From JAQVEB01 sp028698105 (lineage in GTDB: Bacteria > Bacteroidota > Bacteroidia > Bacteroidales > Dysgonomonadaceae): 54,212 nucleotides of DNA. Each line of letters begins with the position of its first letter. Positions within the stretch are counted from its first letter, which is position 1. Under the pieces are notes generated by a model. That model saw only the letters and a list, made by a program, of their open reading frames with translations. It did no database searches and was not told where the DNA came from. Positions 1 to 7,759 of this stretch are shown one piece after another. The position numbers were made by a program, and so were the translations under genes. Where the stretch lies: the NCBI GenBank assembly GCA_964293155.1, contig CAXYYA010000025.1, positions 1-54,212 of the forward strand, read 5' to 3'.

Positions 1-100
1 GTGAGACAAATGTAGTAAAAATATATGAAACATGAAAATAATTTAACAATTATAACTATAATTATTTTAAACTACTTAGTAAATGAATTTGGATAAAAAG

Positions 101-928
101 CTACTTCGTTGTTTTTTCTTTGATGATCCGTTTCACTTCCTCCACAACCAGCGGAAACGCCGGATAGGTCATGCCGTGGCCGTAACCCTGCAACTCAAGA
201 AGGCGCGTTCGTTTGTGTCCGGCAATTTTCATCATGCGGGCCAGATAAGCGTTTTCTTCGTATCGGCCCAGCATTTCCAGTTCGCGGTCGCCGGTGATCA
301 GCAAGAGTGGGGGAGCGTCGGCGCGCACGTGCCACAGCGGTGCCAGTTCATCCACTTGCGGTTGTGTGTCTTTTATGCCGCGCTCCTGCCGGATGGTGAA
401 ATGCGTGATGGTATGCCCGCTCAGGGGAATAAGCCCGGCGATGCGGTTGGCATCAATGCCGCGCGCGGCGAGGTAATGCTTGTCCAGACCGACCATCAGC
501 GCCAGATAGCCGCCAGCAGAATGGCCTGAAACGAATATCTTTGTTGAATCGCCTCCGTAGGTTCCGATGTTATTGAACACCCATGCTACGGCTGCTGCCG
601 CATCTTCGATACCGGTTGCCGCTTTTACTTTAGGCGAAAGGCGGTAATTCACGCCAACAATGCATACATCTTGCTGTTTGAGTGCATCGGGAAGTTCTTT
701 GCTGCCACCGGTCAGCCCGCCGCCGTGAAACCAAACAACAGTTGCAAAATCCTTTTTGTTGGTTGGATAATAGATATCGAGAACGCACCGTTCTTTGATG
801 TAGGCATCTGTGTTTCTAACGGCATTATTGTAATAGGGAATATTATGAACGGTTTTGTATTGCGTTTCCTGCGAAAAACCACTTAATGAGATGCTCAGTA
901 ACAGACAGATAAAAAGACTCTTTTTCAT
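101..928 (-). CDS. Secreted alpha/beta hydrolase (esterase/carboxylesterase-like)
   Basis: A 275-residue alpha/beta-hydrolase of the BD-FAE/carboxylesterase type, probably acting in the periplasm on an unknown ester. The start at 928 gives a clean signal peptide (MKKSLFICLLLSISLSGFSQ); the open frame runs further upstream to 1024 but that would overlap the next gene. Visible motifs are the oxyanion-hole HGGG at residues 68-71, the nucleophile motif GHSAGG with Ser137, an acid in the ITGDRE segment, and a C-terminal GYGHGM that supplies the catalytic His. It lies 25 bp downstream of the lipoprotein gene at 954-1559 on the same strand, so the two may be co-transcribed. The substrate cannot be told from the sequence. 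Confidence 0.85.
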   Translation of the reverse strand: MKKSLFICLLLSISLSGFSQETQYKTVHNIPYYNNAVRNTDAYIKERCVLDIYYPTNKKDFATVVWFHGGGLTGGSKELPDALKQQDVCIVGVNYRLSPKVKAATGIEDAAAAVAWVFNNIGTYGGDSTKIFVSGHSAGGYLALMVGLDKHYLAARGIDANRIAGLIPLSGHTITHFTIRQERGIKDTQPQVDELAPLWHVRADAPPLLLITGDRELEMLGRYEENAYLARMMKIAGHKRTRLLELQGYGHGMTYPAFPLVVEEVKRIIKEKTTK

Positions 929-953
929 TATCAATTGTGCATTATGCATTAAA

Positions 954-1559
954 TTAAAACACCCATTCTTCGTTGCGTGCGGGCGGAGCGGACGGTGCAG
1001 TAAGGTTATCTCGCTTAAAATCAATCAATCTGCCTTCGAGGTCAAAAATCAATTGAATATCGCCGAGGCTTAGTGCGGATTGATCGAAATAAAGTTCCTG
1101 CTTTGCGTAGTAATCAGCAAGTGCCGGCAGAAGTTTATAAACCTCTTCTACCGGCATGCCGGTTTGCAGGCGCGTCCATCGCTGGCGAAAATTATAGGCA
1201 GCCAACGCTTTGGTTATGCGAATGATATCGTCCGAAGAACGAAAATAGCGATCCACTTCGGTATCGTCGCGAAACAGTTTTGCCACGTACGTGCGTTGTC
1301 CTTGCTGCATTTGATAATTCGATTGGAAAAGCACTACGTATCGTCTTTTTCCGTATTTGTGGAGCGCGTTGTCCACAAAATCATTGAATTGCTGATCCAC
1401 GTCTTCCTGATAGGCCTCATTGTTCCATCGGATGGTTTTGTAGATCACATCCTTTTGCATCTCGATGTCGGCTCGTCCGGAATATGTAAACAAATTACAA
1501 CTGCTGAGGACGATAACAAGAGAGATGACTATTGTTTTTGAGAAAAGATTTGTCGTCAT
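954..1559 (-). CDS. Hypothetical lipoprotein
   Basis: A 201-residue protein with a lipoprotein signal: a hydrophobic stretch followed by LSSC, Cys21 being the lipidation site. I do not recognise a family. The mature part is mixed helix/strand, rich in Tyr, Arg and Gln. It contains the segment MPVEEVYKLLPALADYY, reminiscent of SmpA/BamE-type 'G-M-x-x-x-E-V' motifs, but this is not enough for an assignment. It is located upstream of, and probably in one transcript with, the alpha/beta hydrolase. Confidence 0.7.
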   Translation of the reverse strand: MTTNLFSKTIVISLVIVLSSCNLFTYSGRADIEMQKDVIYKTIRWNNEAYQEDVDQQFNDFVDNALHKYGKRRYVVLFQSNYQMQQGQRTYVAKLFRDDTEVDRYFRSSDDIIRITKALAAYNFRQRWTRLQTGMPVEEVYKLLPALADYYAKQELYFDQSALSLGDIQLIFDLEGRLIDFKRDNLTAPSAPPARNEEWVF

Positions 1560-1643
1560 AAGCCCGGTTGTTGAATGTTGAATGAATCCGTAAATATACC
1601 CATTCTTTTTTATTTTGGCTGAAAACGACAGGGAAAAGATGTC

Positions 1644-1985
1644 TCAGAAATTATCGGGTTCAGCTTTTACCGCTGTGGCAGTGATGCTTGTAAACCGTGT
1701 ATCGAAGTGCGTAAGCATTGTTTCGATAAATTTGGTGTGAAAAGTAGCGTACAGTTTCGAAGAAATGTGTTTGCGATCTTTGCGTTTTAAGAGTCCGAAG
1801 CGCAGTTCGTTATCGTCCACCCAGATTTGGGGTTTGAAGAACGCTTCGTTTTTCCACAGCAAAGCACCGTAGGTGATCCGGCCGTCGGGCATGCGGAGCC
1901 ATTTATCGGCTTTTTTTGCGTCGATGGCTTCGTAAATTTGGTCGAGTAACAGGTCGGGATGATCGGTTTTAATGATAATGGCCAT
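1644..1985 (-). CDS. Hypothetical protein (113 aa)
   Basis: A small soluble protein with no signal peptide or membrane segment. It begins MAIIIKTDHPDLLLDQIY and contains a Trp-rich middle (GALLWKNEAFFKPQIWVDD). I do not recognise the family. It begins 29 bp after the murQ stop codon on the same strand, so it may be the last gene of the murQ operon. A role in the pathway is not implied by sequence. Confidence 0.6.
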   Translation of the reverse strand: MAIIIKTDHPDLLLDQIYEAIDAKKADKWLRMPDGRITYGALLWKNEAFFKPQIWVDDNELRFGLLKRKDRKHISSKLYATFHTKFIETMLTHFDTRFTSITATAVKAEPDNF

Positions 1986-2014
1986 TGGATAAATTGGAAG
2001 TGGAAAATTAGAAT

Positions 2015-2833
2015 TCAGATTTGTTGATGCCGGTAAGTTTCAATCGCTTTTTTTACCGATCCGTGGAGCAGCAGCAAGTTTTTAGCCTGTTCATACGATA
2101 ACCCCAATTCATCTATGATCATCCGCGTACCCCTGTCCACCAGTTTTTGATTCGTTAACTGCATATTTACCATTCGGTTGCCCTTCACACGGCCGAGTTT
2201 GATCATCGTTGAAGTGGTGATCATATTGAGCACAAGTTTTTGTGCCGTCCCCGATTTCATGCGCGTGCTTCCCGTTACGTATTCAGGGCCAACGATCGGT
2301 TCTATCTTTATTTCGGCTTCCGCCGCCACGGGCGAATCGGGATTGCAACTGATGGCACCCGTGAGTATTCCTTTTTCGCGCGCTTTGCGCAAGGCTCCGA
2401 TTACGTATGGAGTAGTACCTGAAGCCGCAATACCGACAACGGTATCGTTATGATTTATTTTGTATTCCATCAATTCTTCCCAGGCTTTGTCGAGATCGTC
2501 TTCTGCGGCCTCCACCGGGTTACGCAGCGCAGTGTCTCCACCGGCAATCAAACCGATAACGTAGGTGTTGGGCATGCCATAAGTGGGAGGGATTTCGGAA
2601 GCATCGAGCACGCCAAGCCTCCCGCTTGTTCCGGCGCCGATGTAGAACAGGCGTCCACCTTTTCGCATTCGCTGCACGATCCCTTCTACGAGTTTTTCAA
2701 TCTCGGGGATGGTTTTTTGCACGGCGAGCGCCACTTTTTGATCTTCCTGATTGATCTCCGTCAGGATTTCGAGCACCGACTTTTTCTCTAAATTATCGTA
2801 TAACGACGGTTGTTCTGTAATTTTGATAAACAT
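2015..2833 (-). CDS. murQ: N-acetylmuramic acid 6-phosphate etherase
   Basis: MurQ (272 residues; the E. coli enzyme is 298) cleaves the D-lactyl ether of MurNAc-6-phosphate to give GlcNAc-6-phosphate and D-lactate in the cytoplasm, the step that feeds wall sugar into amino-sugar metabolism. It is a SIS-domain protein: the sugar-phosphate loop is seen at IGAGTSGRLGVLDASE (residues 65-80), and the Glu of DASE (Glu80) is the conserved acid of the family. GGDTALRNPVEAAEDD and KSGTAQKLVLNMI are further MurQ signatures. The gene follows the BadF-type kinase (stop 2876) in the same direction, the expected enzyme order for MurNAc salvage. Confidence 0.96.
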   Translation of the reverse strand: MFIKITEQPSLYDNLEKKSVLEILTEINQEDQKVALAVQKTIPEIEKLVEGIVQRMRKGGRLFYIGAGTSGRLGVLDASEIPPTYGMPNTYVIGLIAGGDTALRNPVEAAEDDLDKAWEELMEYKINHNDTVVGIAASGTTPYVIGALRKAREKGILTGAISCNPDSPVAAEAEIKIEPIVGPEYVTGSTRMKSGTAQKLVLNMITTSTMIKLGRVKGNRMVNMQLTNQKLVDRGTRMIIDELGLSYEQAKNLLLLHGSVKKAIETYRHQQI

Positions 2834-2875
2834 GATCTGTTTTTGGTTCTCGTAGAAACAAATAATCTTGCGTCT

Positions 2876-3754
2876 CTACAAAGGGTTATAATATTCCACC
2901 AATCCCGGCATCGGCGATTTTTCGATCTTACCGATCTGTATGCCTTTTTTCTTTGCTGCTTCTTTCAATATTTCCTCGAAATAGAACGCGATTGAGCCTA
3001 CAAAATTAACGTTATTTTTTTGATAATTGTACTGCATGACGTTTCGTTCAAAAAAATCCGTAAAAGATCGCTCCACGATGTTCCGGATTGAAGGGTCTCC
3101 GATGTTTTCCAGAACGAAAGGTGAAAGTGAGGCCAGGAAACGGCTTGGGAACGGTTGCCGGTAAACTTTGTCAATAATATCTGCCTGCGAAAGATTATAC
3201 TGCTTCAACAACTTTTCTTTTAATCCTTCGCTGAGTTGATTTTTAAGCGCGTCACTCACCAACTGTTTTCCTAACGCAGCGCCGCTGCCTTCATCGCCCA
3301 AAATAAAACCGAGCGGCGATACCTGCTTTACGATCTCATTTCCGCTCCATTCGCACGAATTGCTTCCGGTTCCCATAATGCAGGCAATTCCCGAAGAGTG
3401 TCCGCAAAGGCTGTGCGCTGCCGCGATCAGATCGCTGTAAACTTCGATTGTTCCCGCTTGAAACGATTGCGAAACAGCGTTTTTAACCGATTGTATTTTT
3501 TCGGGAATGCAACCCGTTCCGTAGAAATAAACGGCTGAAATATCCCACTTTTTGAACACCGGATAAACGTGAAGTTTGATCTCTTCGGCTATCTCTTCCT
3601 GGGTTTGAAAAACAGGGCTTATGCCTTTACTCGAAAACCGGTGAAGTATTTCACCGTTTCTTGTCAGGCACCAATCGGTTTTCGTAGCGCCGCTGTCGGC
3701 AATTAATGCCCCCCTTAATCCCTCCGATAGAGGGAAATGAGTTAAATTGTTCAT
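2876..3754 (-). CDS. murK: BadF/BadG-family sugar kinase, probable MurNAc kinase
   Basis: A 292-residue ASKHA-fold kinase of the BadF/BadG/BcrA/BcrD family, the family that includes N-acetylglucosamine kinase and the MurNAc/GlcNAc kinase MurK. The first phosphate loop is ADSGATKTDW, followed by MGTGSNSCEW and GDEGSGAALGKQ. Start 3754 is used because the in-frame Met further upstream (3796) falls in intergenic sequence. The N-terminus is odd: family members normally begin a few residues before the ADSG loop, but here about 15 extra residues (THFPLSEGLRGA) are encoded by a C-rich palindromic repeat. Position next to murQ argues for MurNAc, giving MurNAc-6-P; GlcNAc is an alternative substrate. 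Confidence 0.88.
   Translation of the reverse strand: MNNLTHFPLSEGLRGALIADSGATKTDWCLTRNGEILHRFSSKGISPVFQTQEEIAEEIKLHVYPVFKKWDISAVYFYGTGCIPEKIQSVKNAVSQSFQAGTIEVYSDLIAAAHSLCGHSSGIACIMGTGSNSCEWSGNEIVKQVSPLGFILGDEGSGAALGKQLVSDALKNQLSEGLKEKLLKQYNLSQADIIDKVYRQPFPSRFLASLSPFVLENIGDPSIRNIVERSFTDFFERNVMQYNYQKNNVNFVGSIAFYFEEILKEAAKKKGIQIGKIEKSPMPGLVEYYNPL
3709..3739. repeat. C-rich palindromic repeat, translated at the kinase N-terminus
   Basis: A run of C residues, a short spacer, then a CCCTC/GAGGG inverted pair. It is read in frame by the murK-like gene as PLSEGLRG. It belongs to the same family as the repeats at 4954, 11046 and 12528. Confidence 0.6.
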
Positions 3755-3806
3755 ATTTTGTTGTTCTTTTTTACTTTGCCAATAGCTAATAGCCAACTGC
3801 CAGCAG

Positions 3807-5018
3807 CTATAATTTGATGTAAATATTCCGTTTGTACAAAATGTAACCGAATAACCAGGAGACGGTTACGAAAAAGAGTGCGTAAAGCAGCGAACCAAAG
3901 TAATTTCCTGCCCACGGTTGGAGAAGTTGCTGATATATAAAGGTTTTTACCGCGATCGGTTCTCCCTGAAAAACAAAGCGGATATTGCCAACCAAATTGG
4001 CGAGTACACCGGCAAAAACATAAACAATCAGCGGATTCACGCCGAAAGCGTGGAAAAAACGGCTCCATTTTTCTTTTTTGTTGATATCAATGATCCAGAT
4101 CAGCAAACCGAGCAATTGCGCTGCAAAGCCCGTGGTTGTCAGAACGAATGTGGGGCTCCAAATCTTTTTGTTAATCGGACAGCCGTATTGCAGCAACAAC
4201 CCTGCAAAAGCCAGAACGGTTCCCCAGATCAGCAGTTTCTCCACGCGGGTATGATTATCTTTGTTTTCGACGATCATTTTTCCGAAAAGGAAACCTATTA
4301 ACACGTGTGCGATAGATGGAATGGTACTCAGTAAGCCTTCGGGATCGAGGGCGATGCGAACGCCTTCGGGTGTTGTGTCTTTGTACATGTGAGCGGCTCC
4401 CCAAAGCGCATTATCTATTCGGGCGATGATATTCTGTTCCGACATCTCAAAACCCTTCCCGAAAAGTAATATCAGAAAGTAACCGACAAGTATGGTGGCA
4501 ATTATCCAAACCAATTGTTTGTTTTTAAAAAACAAAACGATAATTCCCGCAAAACCATAAGCTAATGCCAATCGTTGAAGAACACCCAATATGCGCAGCG
4601 TATCGAAATGTGTGGCTGCTTGTCCGAAAGTTTCTCCCGAAGCCAGTCCCCGGCACAGTTGCCCGAACCATCCGAGCGCTAAACCGATGACAAAAATCAG
4701 CACGGTTCGTCGTACGATTTTCCAGATCGCGGTTTTGGATGGCTCAAAATTGAACTTTCGGAGTGACATAAACGTGGAAACCCCCATGATGAACATAAAG
4801 AACGGGAACACCAGATCGGTGGGCGTCAGCCCGTGCCAGTGGGCGTGTCCGAGCGGTTTATAAACATAGCTCCACGAGCCGGGATTGTTCACCATGATCA
4901 TTCCGGCGATGGTAATGCCGCGAAGGATGTCGAGGGAGAGAAGGCGGGAAGATACCCCCTTGCCCCCTAAAGGGGGAATGGTAATCTGAGAATCTTTGTT
5001 GGCTTTGCTGTTATTCAT
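3807..5018 (-). CDS. HGSNAT/DUF5009-family membrane protein, possible MurNAc transporter or acyltransferase
   Basis: A polytopic membrane protein (403 residues, about 10-11 predicted membrane segments) of the heparan-alpha-glucosaminide N-acetyltransferase-like group (COG4299/DUF5009). The family signature is at the start: LSLDILRGITIAGMIMVNNP, then GLTPTDLVFPFFMFIMGVS. Bacterial members sit in amino-sugar loci. As I recall, Tannerella forsythia has an inner-membrane MurNAc transporter (MurT) encoded beside murK and murQ; this gene has the same position, so transport is as likely as acetyl transfer. The first about 25 residues (QITIPPLGGKGVSS) are encoded by an inserted C-rich palindrome. The stop lies 52 bp before the kinase start. 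Confidence 0.82.
   Translation of the reverse strand: MNNSKANKDSQITIPPLGGKGVSSRLLSLDILRGITIAGMIMVNNPGSWSYVYKPLGHAHWHGLTPTDLVFPFFMFIMGVSTFMSLRKFNFEPSKTAIWKIVRRTVLIFVIGLALGWFGQLCRGLASGETFGQAATHFDTLRILGVLQRLALAYGFAGIIVLFFKNKQLVWIIATILVGYFLILLFGKGFEMSEQNIIARIDNALWGAAHMYKDTTPEGVRIALDPEGLLSTIPSIAHVLIGFLFGKMIVENKDNHTRVEKLLIWGTVLAFAGLLLQYGCPINKKIWSPTFVLTTTGFAAQLLGLLIWIIDINKKEKWSRFFHAFGVNPLIVYVFAGVLANLVGNIRFVFQGEPIAVKTFIYQQLLQPWAGNYFGSLLYALFFVTVSWLFGYILYKRNIYIKL
4954..4980. repeat. C-rich palindromic repeat, translated at the DUF5009 protein N-terminus
   Basis: Contains the perfect stem CCCCCT/AGGGGG with loop AA, preceded by another C5 tract. It is read in frame as IPPLGGKG just inside the start of the DUF5009-family gene. 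Confidence 0.7.
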
Positions 5019-5050
5019 CTTTTTAACTTGTGATAATGATTGTACTATGG

Positions 5051-5854
5051 TTTTATTTCACAGGGCGTTGCCCTGTGCTAATGGCTATAACTCTTACAGC
5101 GTTTATATAGTTTTGTAATGTTTCAAATTTATGTGCTATTATCTGGGCAAATGATTGTAATTCATTTTATAAATAGCTGTTTGTCAGATGTTTTTCATCT
5201 TCACACTAACAGTGTTACAGAAATTAGCATAGGGCAACGCCCTGTGTTTATAGGTTTGGCGGGAGACGGAAGCTCTGAAAGAGCGAAAGCCCTAATCCCA
5301 CACATAACGTTCATCATATTCCACCTGATATTTTTTCAGAAAAGCACGAAATTCATCCTGAAATGATATTTTTTGATGATGCTCTTTTTGATTTCGGATG
5401 TAATTTATAACGACATTCGTTTCGGAAGGATTAACGGAAAAAATACCGTATCCGTTTTGCCAATAGAAGTTCCGATATTTTTCATCAATGGTTTTTATCC
5501 ATTTTGAAGATGATTTCTTTACCTCTTCCATCAGTTTTATTTGCGTTATTTTCTTTGCCAATTGGCACAGAATATGAACATGGTCATCGTGTCCGCCAAC
5601 TTGAAGTGATTGACATTCTAATTTGTTGCAAATTCCGCCCAAATATTCGAATAATCTTGGTTGTATGTCATCATCCATCAACGGTTCCCTGTTTTTTGTG
5701 CTGAACGTGATGTGTACGTACACTTGTGATAATGATTGCGACATAATTTTAATTTTTAATCAATGACTTTTGCTTGCGCTCTTTCAGAGCTTTTGTTTTT
5801 GTATTATTTTATTTCACAGGGCGTTGCCCTGTGCTAATGGCTATAACTCTTACA
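5051..5854. mobile_element. RAYT element 1 with palindromic flanks
   Basis: The Y1 transposase gene is bounded by two identical 48 bp direct copies (5051-5098 and 5807-5854) of a repeat whose core is the hairpin CACAGGGC-GTT-GCCCTGTG (5059-5077, 5815-5833). A third, inverted copy of the core lies at 5223-5246. Just inside are inverted hairpins AGCTCTGAAAGAGC (5271) and GCTCTTTCAGAGCT (5778). The structure is that of a REP-associated transposase with its own palindromes, inserted between namZ and the DUF5009-family gene. Confidence 0.75.
5292..5744 (-). CDS. REP-associated Y1 (IS200-like) transposase, copy 1
   Basis: A 150-residue HUH/Y1 single-strand endonuclease of the IS200/IS605 TnpA superfamily, REP-associated (RAYT) branch. 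The metal-binding HUH pair is HVH at residues 55-57, and the nucleophile Tyr115 is in NYIRNQKEHH. There is no TnpB partner. Such proteins are thought to cut and rejoin palindromic REP sequences at single-stranded DNA. It is diverged from the other two copies in this window and is flanked by a different palindrome family, so it is probably specific for its own repeats. The reading frame is intact. Confidence 0.92.
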   Translation of the reverse strand: MSQSLSQVYVHITFSTKNREPLMDDDIQPRLFEYLGGICNKLECQSLQVGGHDDHVHILCQLAKKITQIKLMEEVKKSSSKWIKTIDEKYRNFYWQNGYGIFSVNPSETNVVINYIRNQKEHHQKISFQDEFRAFLKKYQVEYDERYVWD

Positions 5855-5859
5855 AAGTT

Positions 5860-7092
5860 TCATTTATACAAATAATATTTTTTCGATAATTTTCTGAAAT
5901 TCCCTTCATCTTTCGTCCAGAATGGTCGAATATCCGAAAATCGGTAATTTTTGGAAAATTCCTTGCGGACGAAATCACTTCCACTCACTTTGTCGAACAT
6001 ATCGAAACGATTTTCGGGAGCGTGGTCGAACACCTTTTTATCGGGATAAAGCTGCGCGGCCACTTCCATCACGTGAAACTGGATGTCGGATAAACGGGCT
6101 TTCGCGAAATCGGTCAAATAAATTTGAACGCCCTGATAGTTTTTCCCTTGCCCCACCGAATAATACGGTTTCAAATGAATGGGGCGGAACGTAATCCCAG
6201 GAAGCCTTTTCGCATTTAGTGCGTTAGCAAATTCTTCGGCATTGATCCACTCGGCAGCAAACATTTCGAACGGAAGCGTGTATCCCACGCCGATGGACAT
6301 ATATCCCAACTCGCCCAAAATCCCCGAAACGGGATAAAAGTATGCCGAGTGTGCAAACGGAATATGCGGCGACGTGGGAACCCAAGGCAATCCGGTGGCT
6401 TCGAAGTTCATTTTCCGACGCCATTTTTTCATCTTAACTACGGTCAGGTTACACGGTTTTTCCATCATTTCGACATTGATCATATTGGCGAGTTCACCGC
6501 AAGTTAATCCGTAAACATACGGAATTTTTAATTGGCTCACGAACGAGAAAAATCCGTCTTCCACCAGATTTCCTTCCACTTTCAGTCCGCCAAGCGGATT
6601 GGGGCGGTCGAGAACCACAAATTCGATGTTGTTTTCCGCAGCGGCCTGCATTGCCAGATACATAGTGGAAATGTACGTGTAGGAGCGGCAACCGATATCC
6701 TGAATATCGTAAACCAGCACATCCACACCTTCGAGCATTTCTTTCGTTGGTTTTCGGGTAGCGCCGTAAAGTGAGAAAACAGGCACGCCCGTGTTCGGGT
6801 CTTTAAAATCCGAAACTTTGTCGCCCGCGTGTACATCGCCGCGTACACCGTGTTCGGGGCCGTAAAGCGCCACGAGTTGCACGTTCGGTGCTTCGTGCAA
6901 AATATCAATGGTGGATTTTAGGTTGTTATCCACACCCGTCGGGTTTGTTATCAATCCAACCCGTTTTCCTTGCAGCGCTTTGAAGTTGGTCTCTTTCAGC
7001 ACTTCGATTCCGGTTTTTACGTGGATTTTTTGGGCGAAGGATGATGGAACAAGTAATCCGAATAAGGAGAGTAAAATTATTATTCTTTTCAT
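5860..7092 (-). CDS. namZ: Exo-beta-N-acetylmuramidase (DUF1343, GH171)
   Basis: A 410-residue exported protein of the DUF1343 family, now known as NamZ: an exo-lytic beta-N-acetylmuramidase that removes terminal MurNAc from PG-derived disaccharides. The signal peptide ends at about residue 20 (VPSSFAQ). Family motifs are GLITNPTGVD, LYGPEHGVRGDVHAG and VYDIQDIGCRSYTY. It is upstream of the DUF5009-family protein, murK and murQ on the same strand, and so would supply MurNAc to them. RAYT element 1 now separates it from the rest of the operon, with the repeat boundary only 5 bp beyond the namZ stop, so read-through transcription may be interrupted. Confidence 0.93.
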   Translation of the reverse strand: MKRIIILLSLFGLLVPSSFAQKIHVKTGIEVLKETNFKALQGKRVGLITNPTGVDNNLKSTIDILHEAPNVQLVALYGPEHGVRGDVHAGDKVSDFKDPNTGVPVFSLYGATRKPTKEMLEGVDVLVYDIQDIGCRSYTYISTMYLAMQAAAENNIEFVVLDRPNPLGGLKVEGNLVEDGFFSFVSQLKIPYVYGLTCGELANMINVEMMEKPCNLTVVKMKKWRRKMNFEATGLPWVPTSPHIPFAHSAYFYPVSGILGELGYMSIGVGYTLPFEMFAAEWINAEEFANALNAKRLPGITFRPIHLKPYYSVGQGKNYQGVQIYLTDFAKARLSDIQFHVMEVAAQLYPDKKVFDHAPENRFDMFDKVSGSDFVRKEFSKNYRFSDIRPFWTKDEGNFRKLSKKYYLYK

Positions 7093-7113
7093 ATAAATGT
7101 TATTTATTTACTT

Positions 7114-7746
7114 GCCTGAAAGGCAAAATTTGCATAACCGTAAGCCAATAGCTTACGGATTTGGAATATCTCGACGCATTGGCCTGAAAGGTCACACAAT
7201 TAATCTTTTAAGAAATATTGTTCATCAATATCAATGCCATTTTCTTTCAATAAGTTTCTGAATTCTTCTTCAAAACTGACGGTTTTATGATGTTCTTTCT
7301 GATTTTTTATATAATTGATAATTAAGTCTTTTTCGGTATAATTATACGTAAATGCTCCAAAACTCTCAGCCCAATAATCGAAATGAGGAAAATTGGAGTT
7401 ATTTTTCAACCATTTGCTCGAAGAGCTTTTCAGTTCCCGCATAAAATCGGACAAAGCCAAAGAAGGATGCAAATCAATCAACAAGTGGATATGGTCTTCC
7501 ATCCCGCCAATTCTATATAGAATCGATTTATTTTTTCTTACGATTCCTAACAGATAGGCATAAAGTTCTTTTTCCTGTTCCTGATTAATTGCCAGCCGGT
7601 TTCTTTTTGTTCGGAAAACAATGTGATAAAGTAATTTCGTGTAACTCATAAATCGTCTTTTGTACGACCTTTCAGGCCGGGTCTTGCGAATGATGTTTAC
7701 CGTAGGCTAACAGCCTACGGTTATGCAAATCGAACTTTTCAAGTTC
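7114..7746. mobile_element. RAYT element 2 with palindromic flanks
   Basis: The left flank (7114-7193) carries hairpins GCCTGAAAGGC, CCGTAAGC/GCTTACGG and GGCCTGAAAGGTC. The right flank (7666-7746) carries GACCTTTCAGGCC, CCGTAGGC/GCCTACGG and GAACTTTTCAAGTTC. The flanks are roughly inverted relative to each other around the transposase gene. A third, gene-less copy of the same repeat lies at 13299-13378. Confidence 0.75.
7200..7649 (-). CDS. REP-associated Y1 (IS200-like) transposase, copy 2
   Basis: A 149-residue Y1 transposase with HUH motif HIH at residues 53-55 and nucleophile Tyr113 in NYIKNQKEHH. The N-terminus MSYTKLLYHIVFRTK is typical of the family. No TnpB is present. It sits between namZ and the AmpG-like gene. 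The reading frame is intact and the catalytic residues are present, so it may be active. It shares only the fold and motif spacing with copies 1 and 3. Confidence 0.92.
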   Translation of the reverse strand: MSYTKLLYHIVFRTKRNRLAINQEQEKELYAYLLGIVRKNKSILYRIGGMEDHIHLLIDLHPSLALSDFMRELKSSSSKWLKNNSNFPHFDYWAESFGAFTYNYTEKDLIINYIKNQKEHHKTVSFEEEFRNLLKENGIDIDEQYFLKD

Positions 7747-7759
7747 ATAAAGGATTCTA

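Noticed and set aside
1..100. Partial gene at the left edge
   Set aside because: The first 100 bp are AT-rich with no credible coding frame; I see nothing in them.
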